Assembly (NCBI GenBank): GCA_045654645.1
Contig: JAZONR010000057.1
Location: 32,695-96,694 of the forward strand
Source of the DNA: HGM04593 sp045654645
GTDB lineage: Bacteria; Bacteroidota; Bacteroidia; Bacteroidales; Bacteroidaceae
Reading direction: 5' to 3'
Length of the DNA stretch: 64,000 nucleotides
In this document: positions 11,207 to 19,948 of the stretch, piece by piece
How positions within the stretch are numbered: position 1 is the first letter of the stretch
Layout of the letters: each line of letters begins with the position of its first letter
Position numbers and translations under genes: made by a program
Notes under the pieces: generated by a model
The model's input: only the letters and a program-made list of their open reading frames with translations
What the model was told of the DNA's origin: nothing
Databases searched by the model: none

Positions 11207-13717
11207 ATGAGCAACGAATTTTCGCAAAAGATATCGGAAATACTCACGCTGAGCAAGGAGGAGGCAACCCGCCTGCGCAGCAGAACAATAAATCCCGAGC
11301 ACCTGCTGCTGGGAATCATACGCAAGGAGAAGTGCTGCGCTGTGGAGATACTCAGCAGTATGGAAATTGACGTGATGGAGATAAAGCGCATCATTGAAGA
11401 GCGCACAATCGACGCAACAACAATGGAGAGGCCCTTTAGCGATGATGTTGAGATGAGCCTCAGCACAGCAAGAATACTGCGCTTCACCACCCTTGAGGCG
11501 CGTGCACTCAAGACCTTTGCCGACACCGAGCATCTGCTGCTTGGTATCCTGAAGGAGAGGAACAACCTTGCAGCCGACATACTGGAGGCCAACGATGCCA
11601 CATATAACAAGGTGCTCGATGCCATAAAGTCGAAGAAGCCCGACACAAACAACGGCCCCACAAACGGCTTTGGCTACACCGACCAGGATGATGATGAAGA
11701 GACCCTTCCGGGCGCTCCACACCAGGCACACACTGGCACCACACAGCAGGCCAAGCCATCGAACGACACCCCTGTGCTCGACAACTTTGGCGTAGATATG
11801 ACAAAGGCTGCAGCCGAGGGCAAGCTCGACCCCGTTGTAGGCCGCGAAAAGGAGATAGAACGAATATCGCAGATATTGAGCCGCCGCAAGAAGAACAACC
11901 CCATTCTCATTGGCGAGCCCGGTGTGGGCAAATCGGCGATTGTTGAGGGCCTTGCACAGCGCATTGTGGAGCGTAAGACCTCGCGCGCCCTCTTCGACAA
12001 GCGCATAGTGGCGCTCGATATGACAGCTGTAGTAGCGGGCACCAAATACCGCGGACAGTTTGAGGAGCGTCTGAAAGCCATCATCAACGAGTTGGAGAGC
12101 AACCCCAACATAATCATCTTCATAGATGAGATACACACCATCGTTGGTGCAGGCTCAACTCCCGGCTCAATGGACGCAGCCAACATTCTAAAGCCCTCGC
12201 TTGCGCGTGGCGCCATACAGTGCATAGGTGCAACAACCGTTGATGAGTATCGCAAGACAATTGAGAAGGACGGTGCCCTTGAACGTCGTTTCCAAAAAGT
12301 GCTTGTCGAGCCCACATCCAACGAGGATACATACACAATACTGAAGAACATAAAGGAGCGCTACGAAGACCACCACAATGTAATCTACACCGATGAAGCA
12401 CTGCTTGCGTGTGTAAAACTAACCGACCGCTACATAACCGACCGTTGCTTCCCCGACAAAGCCATTGACGCAATGGATGAGGCAGGAGCCCGTATGCACA
12501 TAACCAACATTGTGGTGCCCAAGGAGATTAGCGACCAAGAAGAGCTCATTGCCAAAGTGAACGGCGAGAAGAATGCCGCCGTAAAGCGCCAGGACTTTGA
12601 AGAGGCAGCCAATCTGCGCGACCGCGAGAAGACACTGCAGGCCGAACTCACCCAAATGAAAGAGGAGTGGGAAAAGAGCCTTTCCAACAGCCGCCAAACG
12701 GTGGGCGAGGAGGAGATTGCCCGCGTGGTGTCAATGATTTCGGGTGTGCCAATGCAGCGTATGCAGCAAGATGAGTGGACACGCCTCAAGGGAATGCGCA
12801 ACGAGCTCACAAGCAAGGTTATTGCCCAAGAGACTGCAATAGAGAAGCTCACAAAGGCTATTCAGCGCAGCCGCGTGGGACTGCAAAACCCCAACAAGCC
12901 CATTGGCACATTTATGTTCCTGGGCCCCACCGGCGTGGGCAAGACACTGCTTGCCAAGGAACTTGCCAAGTTTATGTTTGGCAGCGCCGATGCCCTCATA
13001 CGCATAGATATGAGCGAATATATGGAGAAATTCACAGTGTCGCGCCTTGTAGGCGCCCCTCCGGGCTATGTAGGCTATGAAGAGGGCGGCCAGCTCACAG
13101 AGCGTGTTCGCCGCCGCCCCTACTCCATCATACTGCTCGATGAGATTGAGAAGGCACACACCGATGTGTTCAACCTTCTGCTGCAGGTGATGGATGAAGG
13201 CCGCCTCACCGACAGCTACGGCCGCACGGTAGACTTCCGCAACACAGTGCTCATAATGACCTCGAACGTGGGCTCACGCGAGCTCAAGGACTTTGGTGCC
13301 GGCATAGGCTTTGGCAAAGATGAACGCCTGGGCAACAAAGAGTATTCGCGCGACGTAATACAAAAGGCTCTCAACAAACGCTTTGCGCCCGAGTTCCTCA
13401 ACCGCATCGACGAGATAATAAACTTTGACCAGCTTGGCAAGGATGCCATCACAAGCATTGTGGACCTTGAACTCACACAAATTGTGAAGCGCATCACCGA
13501 GCTTGGCTACAGCATTGAGCTTACAACAGAAGCCAAGCAGTTCCTTGCCGAAAAGGGCTATGACATACAATATGGCGCACGTCCATTGAAACGAGCCCTT
13601 CAGAGCTATGTTGAGGATGAAATATCGGAACTGCTGCTCGACGGAGCATTGCAACCGGGCGACAATATAGTTGTTGCAGCAGGAGAAGATAAACTGAAAT
13701 TTGAAGTGAAAAGATAA
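11207..13717 (+). CDS. clpC: ClpC-type AAA+ unfoldase of the Clp protease
   Basis: Double-ring AAA+ ATPase that unfolds substrates for ClpP. The 836 residues show the Clp N domain repeats (residues 1-145, NPEHLLLGII and TEHLLLGILK), AAA-1 with Walker A GEPGVGKS (236-243), a UVR-like coiled middle region (about 430-460, KRQDFEEAANLRDRE), and AAA-2 with Walker A GPTGVGKT (573-580) and Walker B ILLDEIEKAH. The C-terminal ClpB_D2 small domain includes YDIQYGARPLKRAL. The UVR region and length favour ClpC over ClpA or ClpB. It has its own promoter region and a terminator at 13729. It stands alone: no ctsR or mcsB genes are nearby, so the Firmicutes-type control is absent from this locus. Confidence 0.95.
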   Translation: MSNEFSQKISEILTLSKEEATRLRSRTINPEHLLLGIIRKEKCCAVEILSSMEIDVMEIKRIIEERTIDATTMERPFSDDVEMSLSTARILRFTTLEARALKTFADTEHLLLGILKERNNLAADILEANDATYNKVLDAIKSKKPDTNNGPTNGFGYTDQDDDEETLPGAPHQAHTGTTQQAKPSNDTPVLDNFGVDMTKAAAEGKLDPVVGREKEIERISQILSRRKKNNPILIGEPGVGKSAIVEGLAQRIVERKTSRALFDKRIVALDMTAVVAGTKYRGQFEERLKAIINELESNPNIIIFIDEIHTIVGAGSTPGSMDAANILKPSLARGAIQCIGATTVDEYRKTIEKDGALERRFQKVLVEPTSNEDTYTILKNIKERYEDHHNVIYTDEALLACVKLTDRYITDRCFPDKAIDAMDEAGARMHITNIVVPKEISDQEELIAKVNGEKNAAVKRQDFEEAANLRDREKTLQAELTQMKEEWEKSLSNSRQTVGEEEIARVVSMISGVPMQRMQQDEWTRLKGMRNELTSKVIAQETAIEKLTKAIQRSRVGLQNPNKPIGTFMFLGPTGVGKTLLAKELAKFMFGSADALIRIDMSEYMEKFTVSRLVGAPPGYVGYEEGGQLTERVRRRPYSIILLDEIEKAHTDVFNLLLQVMDEGRLTDSYGRTVDFRNTVLIMTSNVGSRELKDFGAGIGFGKDERLGNKEYSRDVIQKALNKRFAPEFLNRIDEIINFDQLGKDAITSIVDLELTQIVKRITELGYSIELTTEAKQFLAEKGYDIQYGARPLKRALQSYVEDEISELLLDGALQPGDNIVVAAGEDKLKFEVKR

Positions 13718-13728
13718 TGACACAACGA

Positions 13729-13767
13729 GAGCGGCCCAAAAGCAAAATTGGGTCGCTCCTTTTTTTT
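13729..13767 (+). terminator. intrinsic terminator, family member 2
   Basis: Hairpin GAGCG-G-CCCAA / TTGGG-T-CGCTC (13729-13758) with AAGCAAAA in the loop, then eight T residues. It ends clpC and belongs to the hairpin family also seen at 8726, 34116 and 63862. Confidence 0.88.
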
Positions 13768-13812
13768 AGAGGTAGTATAAAAAGAGCTGTTTTAAGGCCT
13801 GCGCACTACTTC

Positions 13813-13890
13813 AAACCGCAGTTTACTTGGGTAAATGAGGATTTAAAGGAGAAGCATAACACAGTAATACGCTTTTTAGTCATTCATTAT
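13813..13890. repeat. dispersed 75-bp repeat, copy 2
   Basis: Starts AAACCGCAGTTTACT and contains GTAAATGAGGATTTA, AAGCATAACACAGTA and GCTTTTTAGTCA. It matches 8951-9024, and in both places it lies downstream of a terminator of the same hairpin family. Confidence 0.6.
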
Positions 13891-13987
13891 CTGCCAAAAT
13901 GTCAGTCACAGAACAACTGGCATTTTTTTTGTTTTATATAAGATGAAGACGATTCACCAACAAATATAAACTTAAAAAATAAACAAT

Positions 13988-16036
13988 ATGCAAAAAGGAA
14001 ACATTGGGGTAACAACCGAAAACATTTTCCCCGTAATAAAGAAATTCTTGTATAGCGACCACGAGATTTTCCTTCGTGAGATTGTATCCAACGCCATCGA
14101 CGCCACACAAAAACTAAAAACCCTCTATGAGAAGGGCGAGTTCAAGGGCGAGCTTGGTACCCCCCGCGTGAGGGTAACACTGGGCACAGAGACCATCACT
14201 GTGAGCGACAACGGCATTGGACTCACCGCCGAGGAGATTGAGAAATATATCAACCAGATAGCCCTCTCGGGAGCTACTGATTTCCTGGAGAAGTACAAGG
14301 ACACAGCCAACAGCATCATCGGTCATTTTGGATTGGGTTTCTACTCGGCCTTTATGGTATCTAAAAAGGTTGAGATTGTTACAAAGTCCTACCGCGACGG
14401 CGCACAGGCCGTAAAATGGAGCTGCGACGGAAGCCCCGAATATACACTCGAAGAGACCGAAAAGGCAGAGCGCGGAACAGATATAATAATGTATATCGAT
14501 GAGGAGAGCAAAGAGTTTCTCAGCGAGAGCCGCATTAGCGGAATTCTAAACAAATACTGCCGTTTCCTTCCTGTTGAAATAGCTTTTGGCAAGAAGAAGG
14601 AGTGGAAAGAGGGCAAGCAGGTAGATACCGAAGAGGACAACATCATCAACGACACCACCCCGCTGTGGACACGCAAGCCCAGCGACCTCAAAGACGAGGA
14701 CTACAAGGAGTTCTACCGCAAGCTCTACCCAATGAGCGACGAGCCCCTCTTCTGGATTCACCTGAACGTGGATTTCCCCTTCCACCTCACCGGCGTGCTC
14801 TATTTCCCCAAGGTAAAAAGCAATCTCGAGCTGCAAAAGAACAAAATCCACCTCTTCTGCAACCAGGTGTATGTAACAGATGAGGTTGAAGGCATTGTAC
14901 CCGACTTCCTCACACTGATGCACGGTGTCATTGACTCACCCGATATTCCACTGAACGTGTCGCGTTCATATCTGCAGAGCGATTCAAATGTGAAGAAAAT
15001 CTCTACATATATATCAAAGAAGGTATCGGACCGCCTGCAGCAAATCTTCAAGAACGACCGCAAGGAGTTTGAAGAGAAGTGGAACGACCTTAAGATTTTC
15101 ATCCACTATGGTATGCTCACCGAGGAGGATTTCTATGACAAGGCAAACAAATTTGCCCTGTTGCAGGATACCGACGGAAACAAATACACCTATGAGGAGT
15201 ACAAGAACCTTGTAGCAGCCGAGCAAACCAATAAGGAGGGCAACATCATATACCTCTACTCCAACGACAAGGAGAAGGAGTTCAGCTTCATCGACAACGC
15301 CAAGAACAAGGGCTACAACGTGCTGCAGATGGACGGACAATTGGACGTTGCACTCATAAGCCTGCTTGAGCAGAAGTTTGAAAAGACACGCCTCACACGC
15401 GTTGATAGCGACACTGTTGAAAATCTCATTGTGAAAGAGGAGCAGAAAGCCAGCACCCTTGCTGCTGCGAAACGCGAAGTGCTCACCGGTGTATTCGAGA
15501 GCCAACTGCCCAAGATGGAGAAGAAGGAGTTTACCGTTATGACACAGGCTATGGGCGAAAATGGTGCTCCCGTAATGATTACACAGGCCGAATATATGCG
15601 CCGTATGAAGGAGATGGCAGCCATTCAGAGTGGAATGTCATTCTATGGCGATATGCCCGATATGTATACCCTGCTGCTCAACGAGGAGCACCCCTTGATA
15701 AAGCGTGTGCTTGAGAATGCCGAGAGCAGTTGCGCCAACAAGCTGGAGCCGCTAAATGCCAAGAGCGAGTCGCTTGAGAGCCGCCGCAAGGCACTCTATG
15801 ACGCGCGCAGCGGAAAGAAGGAAGAGGATGTTGCTCAAAGCGAAAAGGACGAGATGTTCGAGGTTGAAAAGGAGCTCACAGCAATAAAGAGCGAGAAAGA
15901 GGGCATCCTTGCACAATATGCCGCCGGCGACTGCATTGTGAAACAGCTCATCGACATAACCTTGTTGCAGAACAATATGCTCACAGGCGAGGCGCTCAAC
16001 AACTTTGTAAAGCGCAGCATTGAGCTGATGAAGTAA
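13988..16036 (+). CDS. htpG: HtpG, bacterial Hsp90 chaperone
   Basis: Dimeric ATP-dependent chaperone in the cytoplasm. The 682 residues cover the N-terminal GHKL ATPase domain (EIFLREIVSNAIDATQKL, DNGIGL, GHFGLGFYSAF), the middle domain (about 230-490, with LNVSRSYLQSD) and the C-terminal dimerisation domain (HPLIKRVLENA). There is no MEEVD tail, as expected for bacteria. The start ATG follows a long A/T-rich leader in which no canonical -7/-33 pair was found, so transcription may depend on another sigma factor; that is inference. A perfect hairpin terminator follows at 16061. Confidence 0.96.
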   Translation: MQKGNIGVTTENIFPVIKKFLYSDHEIFLREIVSNAIDATQKLKTLYEKGEFKGELGTPRVRVTLGTETITVSDNGIGLTAEEIEKYINQIALSGATDFLEKYKDTANSIIGHFGLGFYSAFMVSKKVEIVTKSYRDGAQAVKWSCDGSPEYTLEETEKAERGTDIIMYIDEESKEFLSESRISGILNKYCRFLPVEIAFGKKKEWKEGKQVDTEEDNIINDTTPLWTRKPSDLKDEDYKEFYRKLYPMSDEPLFWIHLNVDFPFHLTGVLYFPKVKSNLELQKNKIHLFCNQVYVTDEVEGIVPDFLTLMHGVIDSPDIPLNVSRSYLQSDSNVKKISTYISKKVSDRLQQIFKNDRKEFEEKWNDLKIFIHYGMLTEEDFYDKANKFALLQDTDGNKYTYEEYKNLVAAEQTNKEGNIIYLYSNDKEKEFSFIDNAKNKGYNVLQMDGQLDVALISLLEQKFEKTRLTRVDSDTVENLIVKEEQKASTLAAAKREVLTGVFESQLPKMEKKEFTVMTQAMGENGAPVMITQAEYMRRMKEMAAIQSGMSFYGDMPDMYTLLLNEEHPLIKRVLENAESSCANKLEPLNAKSESLESRRKALYDARSGKKEEDVAQSEKDEMFEVEKELTAIKSEKEGILAQYAAGDCIVKQLIDITLLQNNMLTGEALNNFVKRSIELMK

Positions 16037-16060
16037 CACTTCCCAATTGAATATAAGAAT

Positions 16061-16095
16061 ATAGGGTGGTCCAGGACCACCCTATATTGTTTTTT
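16061..16095 (+). terminator. intrinsic terminator of htpG
   Basis: Near-perfect palindrome ATAGGGTGGT-CCAGG-ACCACCCTAT (16061-16085) followed by TATTGTTTTTT. It separates htpG from the convergent gene that ends at 16130. Confidence 0.88.
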
Positions 16096-16129
16096 GAATT
16101 GAAAGAGCTGTTTCGCTATTCAATGAAAC

Positions 16130-16912
16130 TTAACTTATCTTCCTTATTATGTGCGCCACCTCACGCTCCATTGGGGGAATAGCCACCACCCTGTAGCAGG
16201 GAAGCTCGGGATGCAGCACCACAAGATTCATACGGCTCACCTTTATTCTATAGTTCTTCTCCAGCATATAACGGTAGAGATTTTGCTGCAAGCAGTAGTG
16301 AATATATGAAGTGTCGGTCAAGTGCTCAAGCCCATTCAAGCCGTTAGCCCAACGGTTGCGTTCATTGGGGTCTATTTTATTGCTGCGCTTCCAGTCATAT
16401 ATTTCATAGGTGCCGTCGCTGCACTTGCACACAAAATCGAGAGTTCCGGCCATACGTGCATCGGCATCAAAGACACGCCATTCGGTGCGGAAGGGCTGAA
16501 AGGTTACATCGCGTTCAAAGGCCTTGAAATAGCTCCACTCACGCGAAATATCTATTGCCTGAGCAACCTTCACATAGTTACCTTTGTAGCACACATCGCA
16601 CAGGAGGTCGGGCGTTTGCTTGCCATTGAGATAATCCTCAATCTGCTTGTGAAGGAAAGTGCCGGCCTGGCTTGCCACAGCACCCTTGGACTCCCACACC
16701 TCGCGCAGCTTGGCTGCCTCGAGCTCGTTGCCATAACACTTCTTTAAACTCATTGCCAAGGCGTCAAACTCCTTAAAGAACATTCCCACAATGTTACTCA
16801 CAGAGCGGAACTCCACCCCGTTGAGAGAGTAACGGTGCGCCTCCTCGTTAAAGGAGAGCTTGCCGTCTTGTTCAAATGTGATGGTTGAACCATCGAGATT
16901 TATATTTATCAT
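16130..16912 (-). CDS. small RecB-like PD-(D/E)XK nuclease family protein
   Basis: A 260-residue protein with the motif set of the RecB/AddB exonuclease domain. These are a motif I-like histidine in GTFLHKQIE (His88), Glu144 in TEWRVFD, Asp159 in AGTLDFV, Asp173 and Lys175 in IYDWKRS, and the Q..LY motif (QQNLYRYM, about 209-215). All catalytic positions of the fold are present, so it is probably an active DNA exonuclease or endonuclease; the substrate is unknown. It has no helicase domain and no partner next to it. The following lipoprotein gene and holA run on the same strand, 19 bases upstream. It may be a repair protein or a domesticated phage-type nuclease. Confidence 0.75.
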   Translation of the reverse strand: MININLDGSTITFEQDGKLSFNEEAHRYSLNGVEFRSVSNIVGMFFKEFDALAMSLKKCYGNELEAAKLREVWESKGAVASQAGTFLHKQIEDYLNGKQTPDLLCDVCYKGNYVKVAQAIDISREWSYFKAFERDVTFQPFRTEWRVFDADARMAGTLDFVCKCSDGTYEIYDWKRSNKIDPNERNRWANGLNGLEHLTDTSYIHYCLQQNLYRYMLEKNYRIKVSRMNLVVLHPELPCYRVVAIPPMEREVAHIIRKIS

Positions 16913-16931
16913 AGTTCAAAATTTTTCAAAT

Positions 16932-17450
16932 TCATTGCCTGTTAAAATATACCGGGACACCACTGTAGGTGCCGGCATAGAAACGGCTCTCGCTCTCCAC
17001 ACGCAAATCATATCTCCTCACAAGCGTCTCTTTCTCTACGCCGTAGACAGACAAGGCATCGCCACTTGGAGAGACGTCAAAATAACAATCGCGCTCAACA
17101 CCGGCAATAGAGTTGCCGGAACGGAACTCACACATTCCACAGGCCACAAAGTTTTCTACATCCTTGCCTTGAAGATAGTCGTAGGCATAGAATGTTTGAG
17201 GAGAGTGGAATTTTGACAAGAAAACAATTGTATCGGAAGGTAGCACAACCGCCGAGAATAGCTGCTCCCCCATTTCAACAACCATCTTCACCTCATCCGA
17301 CACCCATACACCGTCAAGAATTTCAAGAGCCTTTTGCTGTACAGCCGTATAACCGGGATTTGCATCAAGGAGCTCCTCGTTACCGTTGGAACAGGCACCG
17401 GCCAATAACAAGAATACACCAATAAGCAATGCTTTGTAAATGCCCATCAT
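16932..17450 (-). CDS. small lipoprotein of unknown function
   Basis: A 172-residue predicted lipoprotein. The N-terminus MMGIYKALLIGVFLLLAGAC has a hydrophobic core and the lipobox LAGAC, so Cys is probably lipidated after cleavage. The mature part is mostly predicted beta-strand, with the segment ILDGVWVSDEV. I do not recognise a family. I take the ATG at 17450 (or 17447). It lies 7 bases after the holA stop and is preceded by AGAGGA. A longer frame starting at 17486 overlaps holA and would bury the signal peptide. Likely co-transcribed with holA. Confidence 0.7.
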   Translation of the reverse strand: MMGIYKALLIGVFLLLAGACSNGNEELLDANPGYTAVQQKALEILDGVWVSDEVKMVVEMGEQLFSAVVLPSDTIVFLSKFHSPQTFYAYDYLQGKDVENFVACGMCEFRSGNSIAGVERDCYFDVSPSGDALSVYGVEKETLVRRYDLRVESESRFYAGTYSGVPVYFNRQ

Positions 17451-17457
17451 TCCTCTT

Positions 17458-18465
17458 TTAGTGCAAAATCTTATACAGCAACTCACGCATTATCTCACTA
17501 TCGGGCATCTGCGGGCCTTCGGCACCCTTTGACTGCGCATCGGCAAGGCGTATGAGGTGCAAAATCTCCATAACGTGCATTGCCCTGTAGTTGCGCATAG
17601 CCTTTATATAGTCGCCCACGCCCCAACGCTGACCAAGGAATTCCGAAACGCCGCGCTCGCTCTTGTCGGGAGCATAATAACTCATCATCACATTGCTGAA
17701 AAAGCCAAATAGCAACGCCAATGTCATCTGTATCGGGTTCTTCTTGGGATTTTGGGCAAAGTAGTTTATTATTTTGTTTGCCTTGTAAACATCCTTGTTC
17801 ACTATGGCATTCTGCAACTCAAAGTTGTTATACTCCTTGCTTATTCCAATGTGCTCCTCAACAAGTTCGGGAGTTACAGCCTTTGTGCCTGACGGCAGCG
17901 CAATTGCAAGTTTCTCCACCTCACCTGCTATGCGGGCAAGGTCGGCACCAATGGACTCACGCATCATAAGCAACGATTTTGCATCAGCCTCGAGCCCTTT
18001 CTCGCGCAAGCACGCTGTTATGAAGGCAGGGAGCTGGTCCTCGCGCATCTTCTTGCTATCGAGCACCACCCCATTGCGGTCGAGCTCTGTTGCAACCTTC
18101 TTGCGCTTGTCGATGGAGCCGTTCTTGTGTATAAAGACAAGAACGGTAGTTTGCTGCGGCTGTTGCAGATAGTAGTGCAGATTGTCGATATTCTTCAACA
18201 TCTGCGCCTCCTTAACCACAACCACCTGACGTTCGGCCATCATCGGGAAGCGCTTGGCAGCAGTGATAACGGTATCGATGTCTGTATCCAGGCCATAATA
18301 TACAGTCAGGTTAAAATCGCGCTCATCCTCGGTGAGGGCATTAGCGATTATATAATCGGCAATCTTGTCCGAGAAGTAACCCTCCTCGCCCATAAGGTAG
18401 TAGACGGGCCTGTAGACCCCGGAGCGCAACTCCGACATTATTGTTTCGTATGTATATTTAGCCAT
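17458..18465 (-). CDS. holA: DNA polymerase III delta subunit
   Basis: Clamp-loader subunit that opens the beta ring. The 335-residue protein starts MAKYTYETIMSEL and carries the delta N-terminal AAA+-like domain with PVYYLMGEEGYFSDKI, but no Walker A, as usual for delta. EKLAIALPSGTKAVTPELVEEHIG and the C-terminal collar helices follow. The ATG at 18465 fits the family start; an upstream extension to 18630 would run through the divergent promoter region and the next gene, and is rejected. It is transcribed divergently from the HSDR_N-like gene, with promoter elements facing each other over about 25 bases. Confidence 0.93.
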   Translation of the reverse strand: MAKYTYETIMSELRSGVYRPVYYLMGEEGYFSDKIADYIIANALTEDERDFNLTVYYGLDTDIDTVITAAKRFPMMAERQVVVVKEAQMLKNIDNLHYYLQQPQQTTVLVFIHKNGSIDKRKKVATELDRNGVVLDSKKMREDQLPAFITACLREKGLEADAKSLLMMRESIGADLARIAGEVEKLAIALPSGTKAVTPELVEEHIGISKEYNNFELQNAIVNKDVYKANKIINYFAQNPKKNPIQMTLALLFGFFSNVMMSYYAPDKSERGVSEFLGQRWGVGDYIKAMRNYRAMHVMEILHLIRLADAQSKGAEGPQMPDSEIMRELLYKILH

Positions 18466-18504
18466 ATTTTCCCACTTTAGACGCAATATTACGCCAATAT
18501 TTTG

Positions 18505-18529
18505 TATTTTTGCACAAAATGCAAAGATA
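18505..18529. promoter_or_regulatory. face-to-face -7 elements of holA and the HSDR_N-like gene
   Basis: Plus strand: TATTTTTG (18505-18512) for the gene starting at 18534. Minus strand: TATCTTTG (18522-18529) for holA. The two elements are 9 bases apart, and the segment TTTTGCACAAAATGCAAA is partly palindromic, so one polymerase or one regulator could block the other direction. No exact TTTG was found at -33 for either. Confidence 0.55.
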
Positions 18530-18533
18530 CAAA

Positions 18534-18998
18534 ATGTTAGCTTTAAATTTGCCACGATACGAAATAAAATTGCGGGAAAATGAGGGGAAACAACAAATTC
18601 TTGACCCTCTGCGCAAAAGTTTTGTAGCACTCACTCCCGAAGAGTGGGTGAGGCAACATTTTGTAAACTTCCTGCTGAACCACAAAGCCTACCCTGCCGC
18701 ACTGATGAGCAACGAAGTGGCAATAACACTCAATGGAATGAAGCGCCGTTGCGACACAGTTATCTATGACAAAGCCCTGCGTCCACGAGCCATAATAGAA
18801 TACAAGGCTCCAACAGTGAAGATAACAAAGGAGGTGTTTGCACAAATCTCCCGCTATAACCTGACACTTCGCGTCGATTATCTCATCATCAGCAACGGCC
18901 TTCAACACTATTGTTGCAAGATGAACTACGAGAAACAAAGCTTCACCTTCCTGCAGGAGATTCCCTCCTATGACACCATTGTAGAGGCCGAAAAATAA
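18534..18998 (+). CDS. HSDR_N-type PD-(D/E)XK nuclease-like protein
   Basis: A 154-residue stand-alone version of the N-terminal domain of type I restriction R subunits (HSDR_N_2-like). The core nuclease motif is visible as Asp74 in RRCDTVIYD and Glu89-x-Lys91 in IIEYKAP, with a Q..Y motif in AQISRYN (104-108), so the active site looks complete. There is no helicase, methylase or specificity subunit nearby. I take ATG 18534 because it begins the conserved part (MLALNLPRYEIKLRENEG); an ATG at 18510 lies inside the -7 element. Function unknown. I recall this family lying beside holA in other Bacteroidetes, which would argue for housekeeping rather than defence. Confidence 0.75.
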   Translation: MLALNLPRYEIKLRENEGKQQILDPLRKSFVALTPEEWVRQHFVNFLLNHKAYPAALMSNEVAITLNGMKRRCDTVIYDKALRPRAIIEYKAPTVKITKEVFAQISRYNLTLRVDYLIISNGLQHYCCKMNYEKQSFTFLQEIPSYDTIVEAEK

Positions 18999-19018
18999 GA
19001 AAAAAGGAACAATATGCC

Positions 19019-19041
19019 TGCTTGATGTTTCACGGCAAGCA
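19019..19041. terminator. weak hairpin between convergent genes
   Basis: TGCTTG ... CAAGCA stem with an 11-base loop, followed on the plus strand by a run of A after a gap. It may end one of the two converging genes, but the stem is only 6 bp. Confidence 0.35.
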
Positions 19042-19066
19042 CAGCCATCTCAAAAAAAAATGCACC

Positions 19067-19801
19067 TTATAGAAGTGCGTGCATAACGCGCATTTTGGCA
19101 AGCATTTCGGCATCGAGCTCCACCGTCGCACTCCCCTGCTCACCATCGGGGCAACTGCCAACTATATCGCCATAGGGCGCAATAATGACACTGTGCCCTT
19201 TGTAGGTGCCATACTCATCACACCCCACGCGGTTGCTTGCAACAACATAACACATATTCTCTATTGCACGTGCACGCACAAGGGTGTCCCAGGCAAGCAA
19301 ACGACTATCGGGGAAATTAGCCGAAATGAGCAGCACATCATAATCGCCCTCGTTATGCATAAAAACAGGGAAACGCAAATCGTAACAGATGGCAGGGCGC
19401 AGACGCACACCCCTCCACTCCCATATAACCTTCTTCTCGCCGGGAGTGAACACCCTATCCTCGCCGCTATACTCGAAAAGGTTACATTTGTCATAATGCC
19501 CCTGCACGCCATCGGGGGTAATAAAATATATGCGATTGTAATATCTCCCACCTTCGTGAGTCATCACCGGCACAGCCATAGCAGCATCACGCTCCACGGC
19601 AAGGCGCTTCATTGCCTGCACCGTGGGGCCATCAACTTCCTCGGCAATTCCCCGGGACTCCATACAAAAACCTGTTGAACACATCTCGGGGAAAAGATAG
19701 AGATCGGCGCTGTCGGCATCGGCAACAAGTTTCTCAAGGCGCGCAATGTTTGTCTCAACATCCTTCCAGGCAATATCCTGCTGTATTACGGTAATCTTCA
19801 T
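19067..19801 (-). CDS. carbon-nitrogen hydrolase, omega-amidase (Nit2/YafV) type
   Basis: Nitrilase-superfamily amidase, 244 residues, cytoplasmic. The Glu-Lys-Cys triad is complete: Glu39 in LFPEMCSTGF, Lys105 in HYDKCNLFEY and Cys139 in RPAICYDLRFP. Family members of this type hydrolyse alpha-ketoglutaramate or ketosuccinamate left by glutamine or asparagine transamination (metabolite repair). The start MKITVIQQDIAW (ATG 19801) is the family start; the longer frame to 19936 runs through an intergenic promoter and is rejected. A -7 element TATCTTTG lies at 19823-19830 on the minus strand. Confidence 0.88.
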   Translation of the reverse strand: MKITVIQQDIAWKDVETNIARLEKLVADADSADLYLFPEMCSTGFCMESRGIAEEVDGPTVQAMKRLAVERDAAMAVPVMTHEGGRYYNRIYFITPDGVQGHYDKCNLFEYSGEDRVFTPGEKKVIWEWRGVRLRPAICYDLRFPVFMHNEGDYDVLLISANFPDSRLLAWDTLVRARAIENMCYVVASNRVGCDEYGTYKGHSVIIAPYGDIVGSCPDGEQGSATVELDAEMLAKMRVMHALL

Positions 19802-19899
19802 ATTCCAATCAACTTTTGCTTGCAAAGATACCACTATTCCCAAGTTTGTCCCAACATAAAGCACTATATATTTCGCAAATAGACAGGAATTGAAAAAGA

Positions 19900-19928
19900 A
19901 AAGCCGCTCCACATAATGGAACGGCTTT
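19900..19928 (-). terminator. terminator of the first acyl-CoA synthetase gene
   Basis: Minus-strand hairpin AAAGCCG.TCCA / TGGA.CGGCTTT with a 5-base loop, followed by CTTTTTC. It lies 20 bases after the synthetase stop. Confidence 0.8.
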
Positions 19929-19948
19929 AAACTCACGGTAAATATTCT

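Noticed and set aside
11177..12136. 319-codon minus-strand frame opposite clpC
   Set aside because: Same reasoning; no recognisable domains and no promoter.
18466..18630. N-terminal extension of holA to 18630
   Set aside because: It would run through the promoter region and overlap the divergent gene; family homology begins at MAKYTYE.
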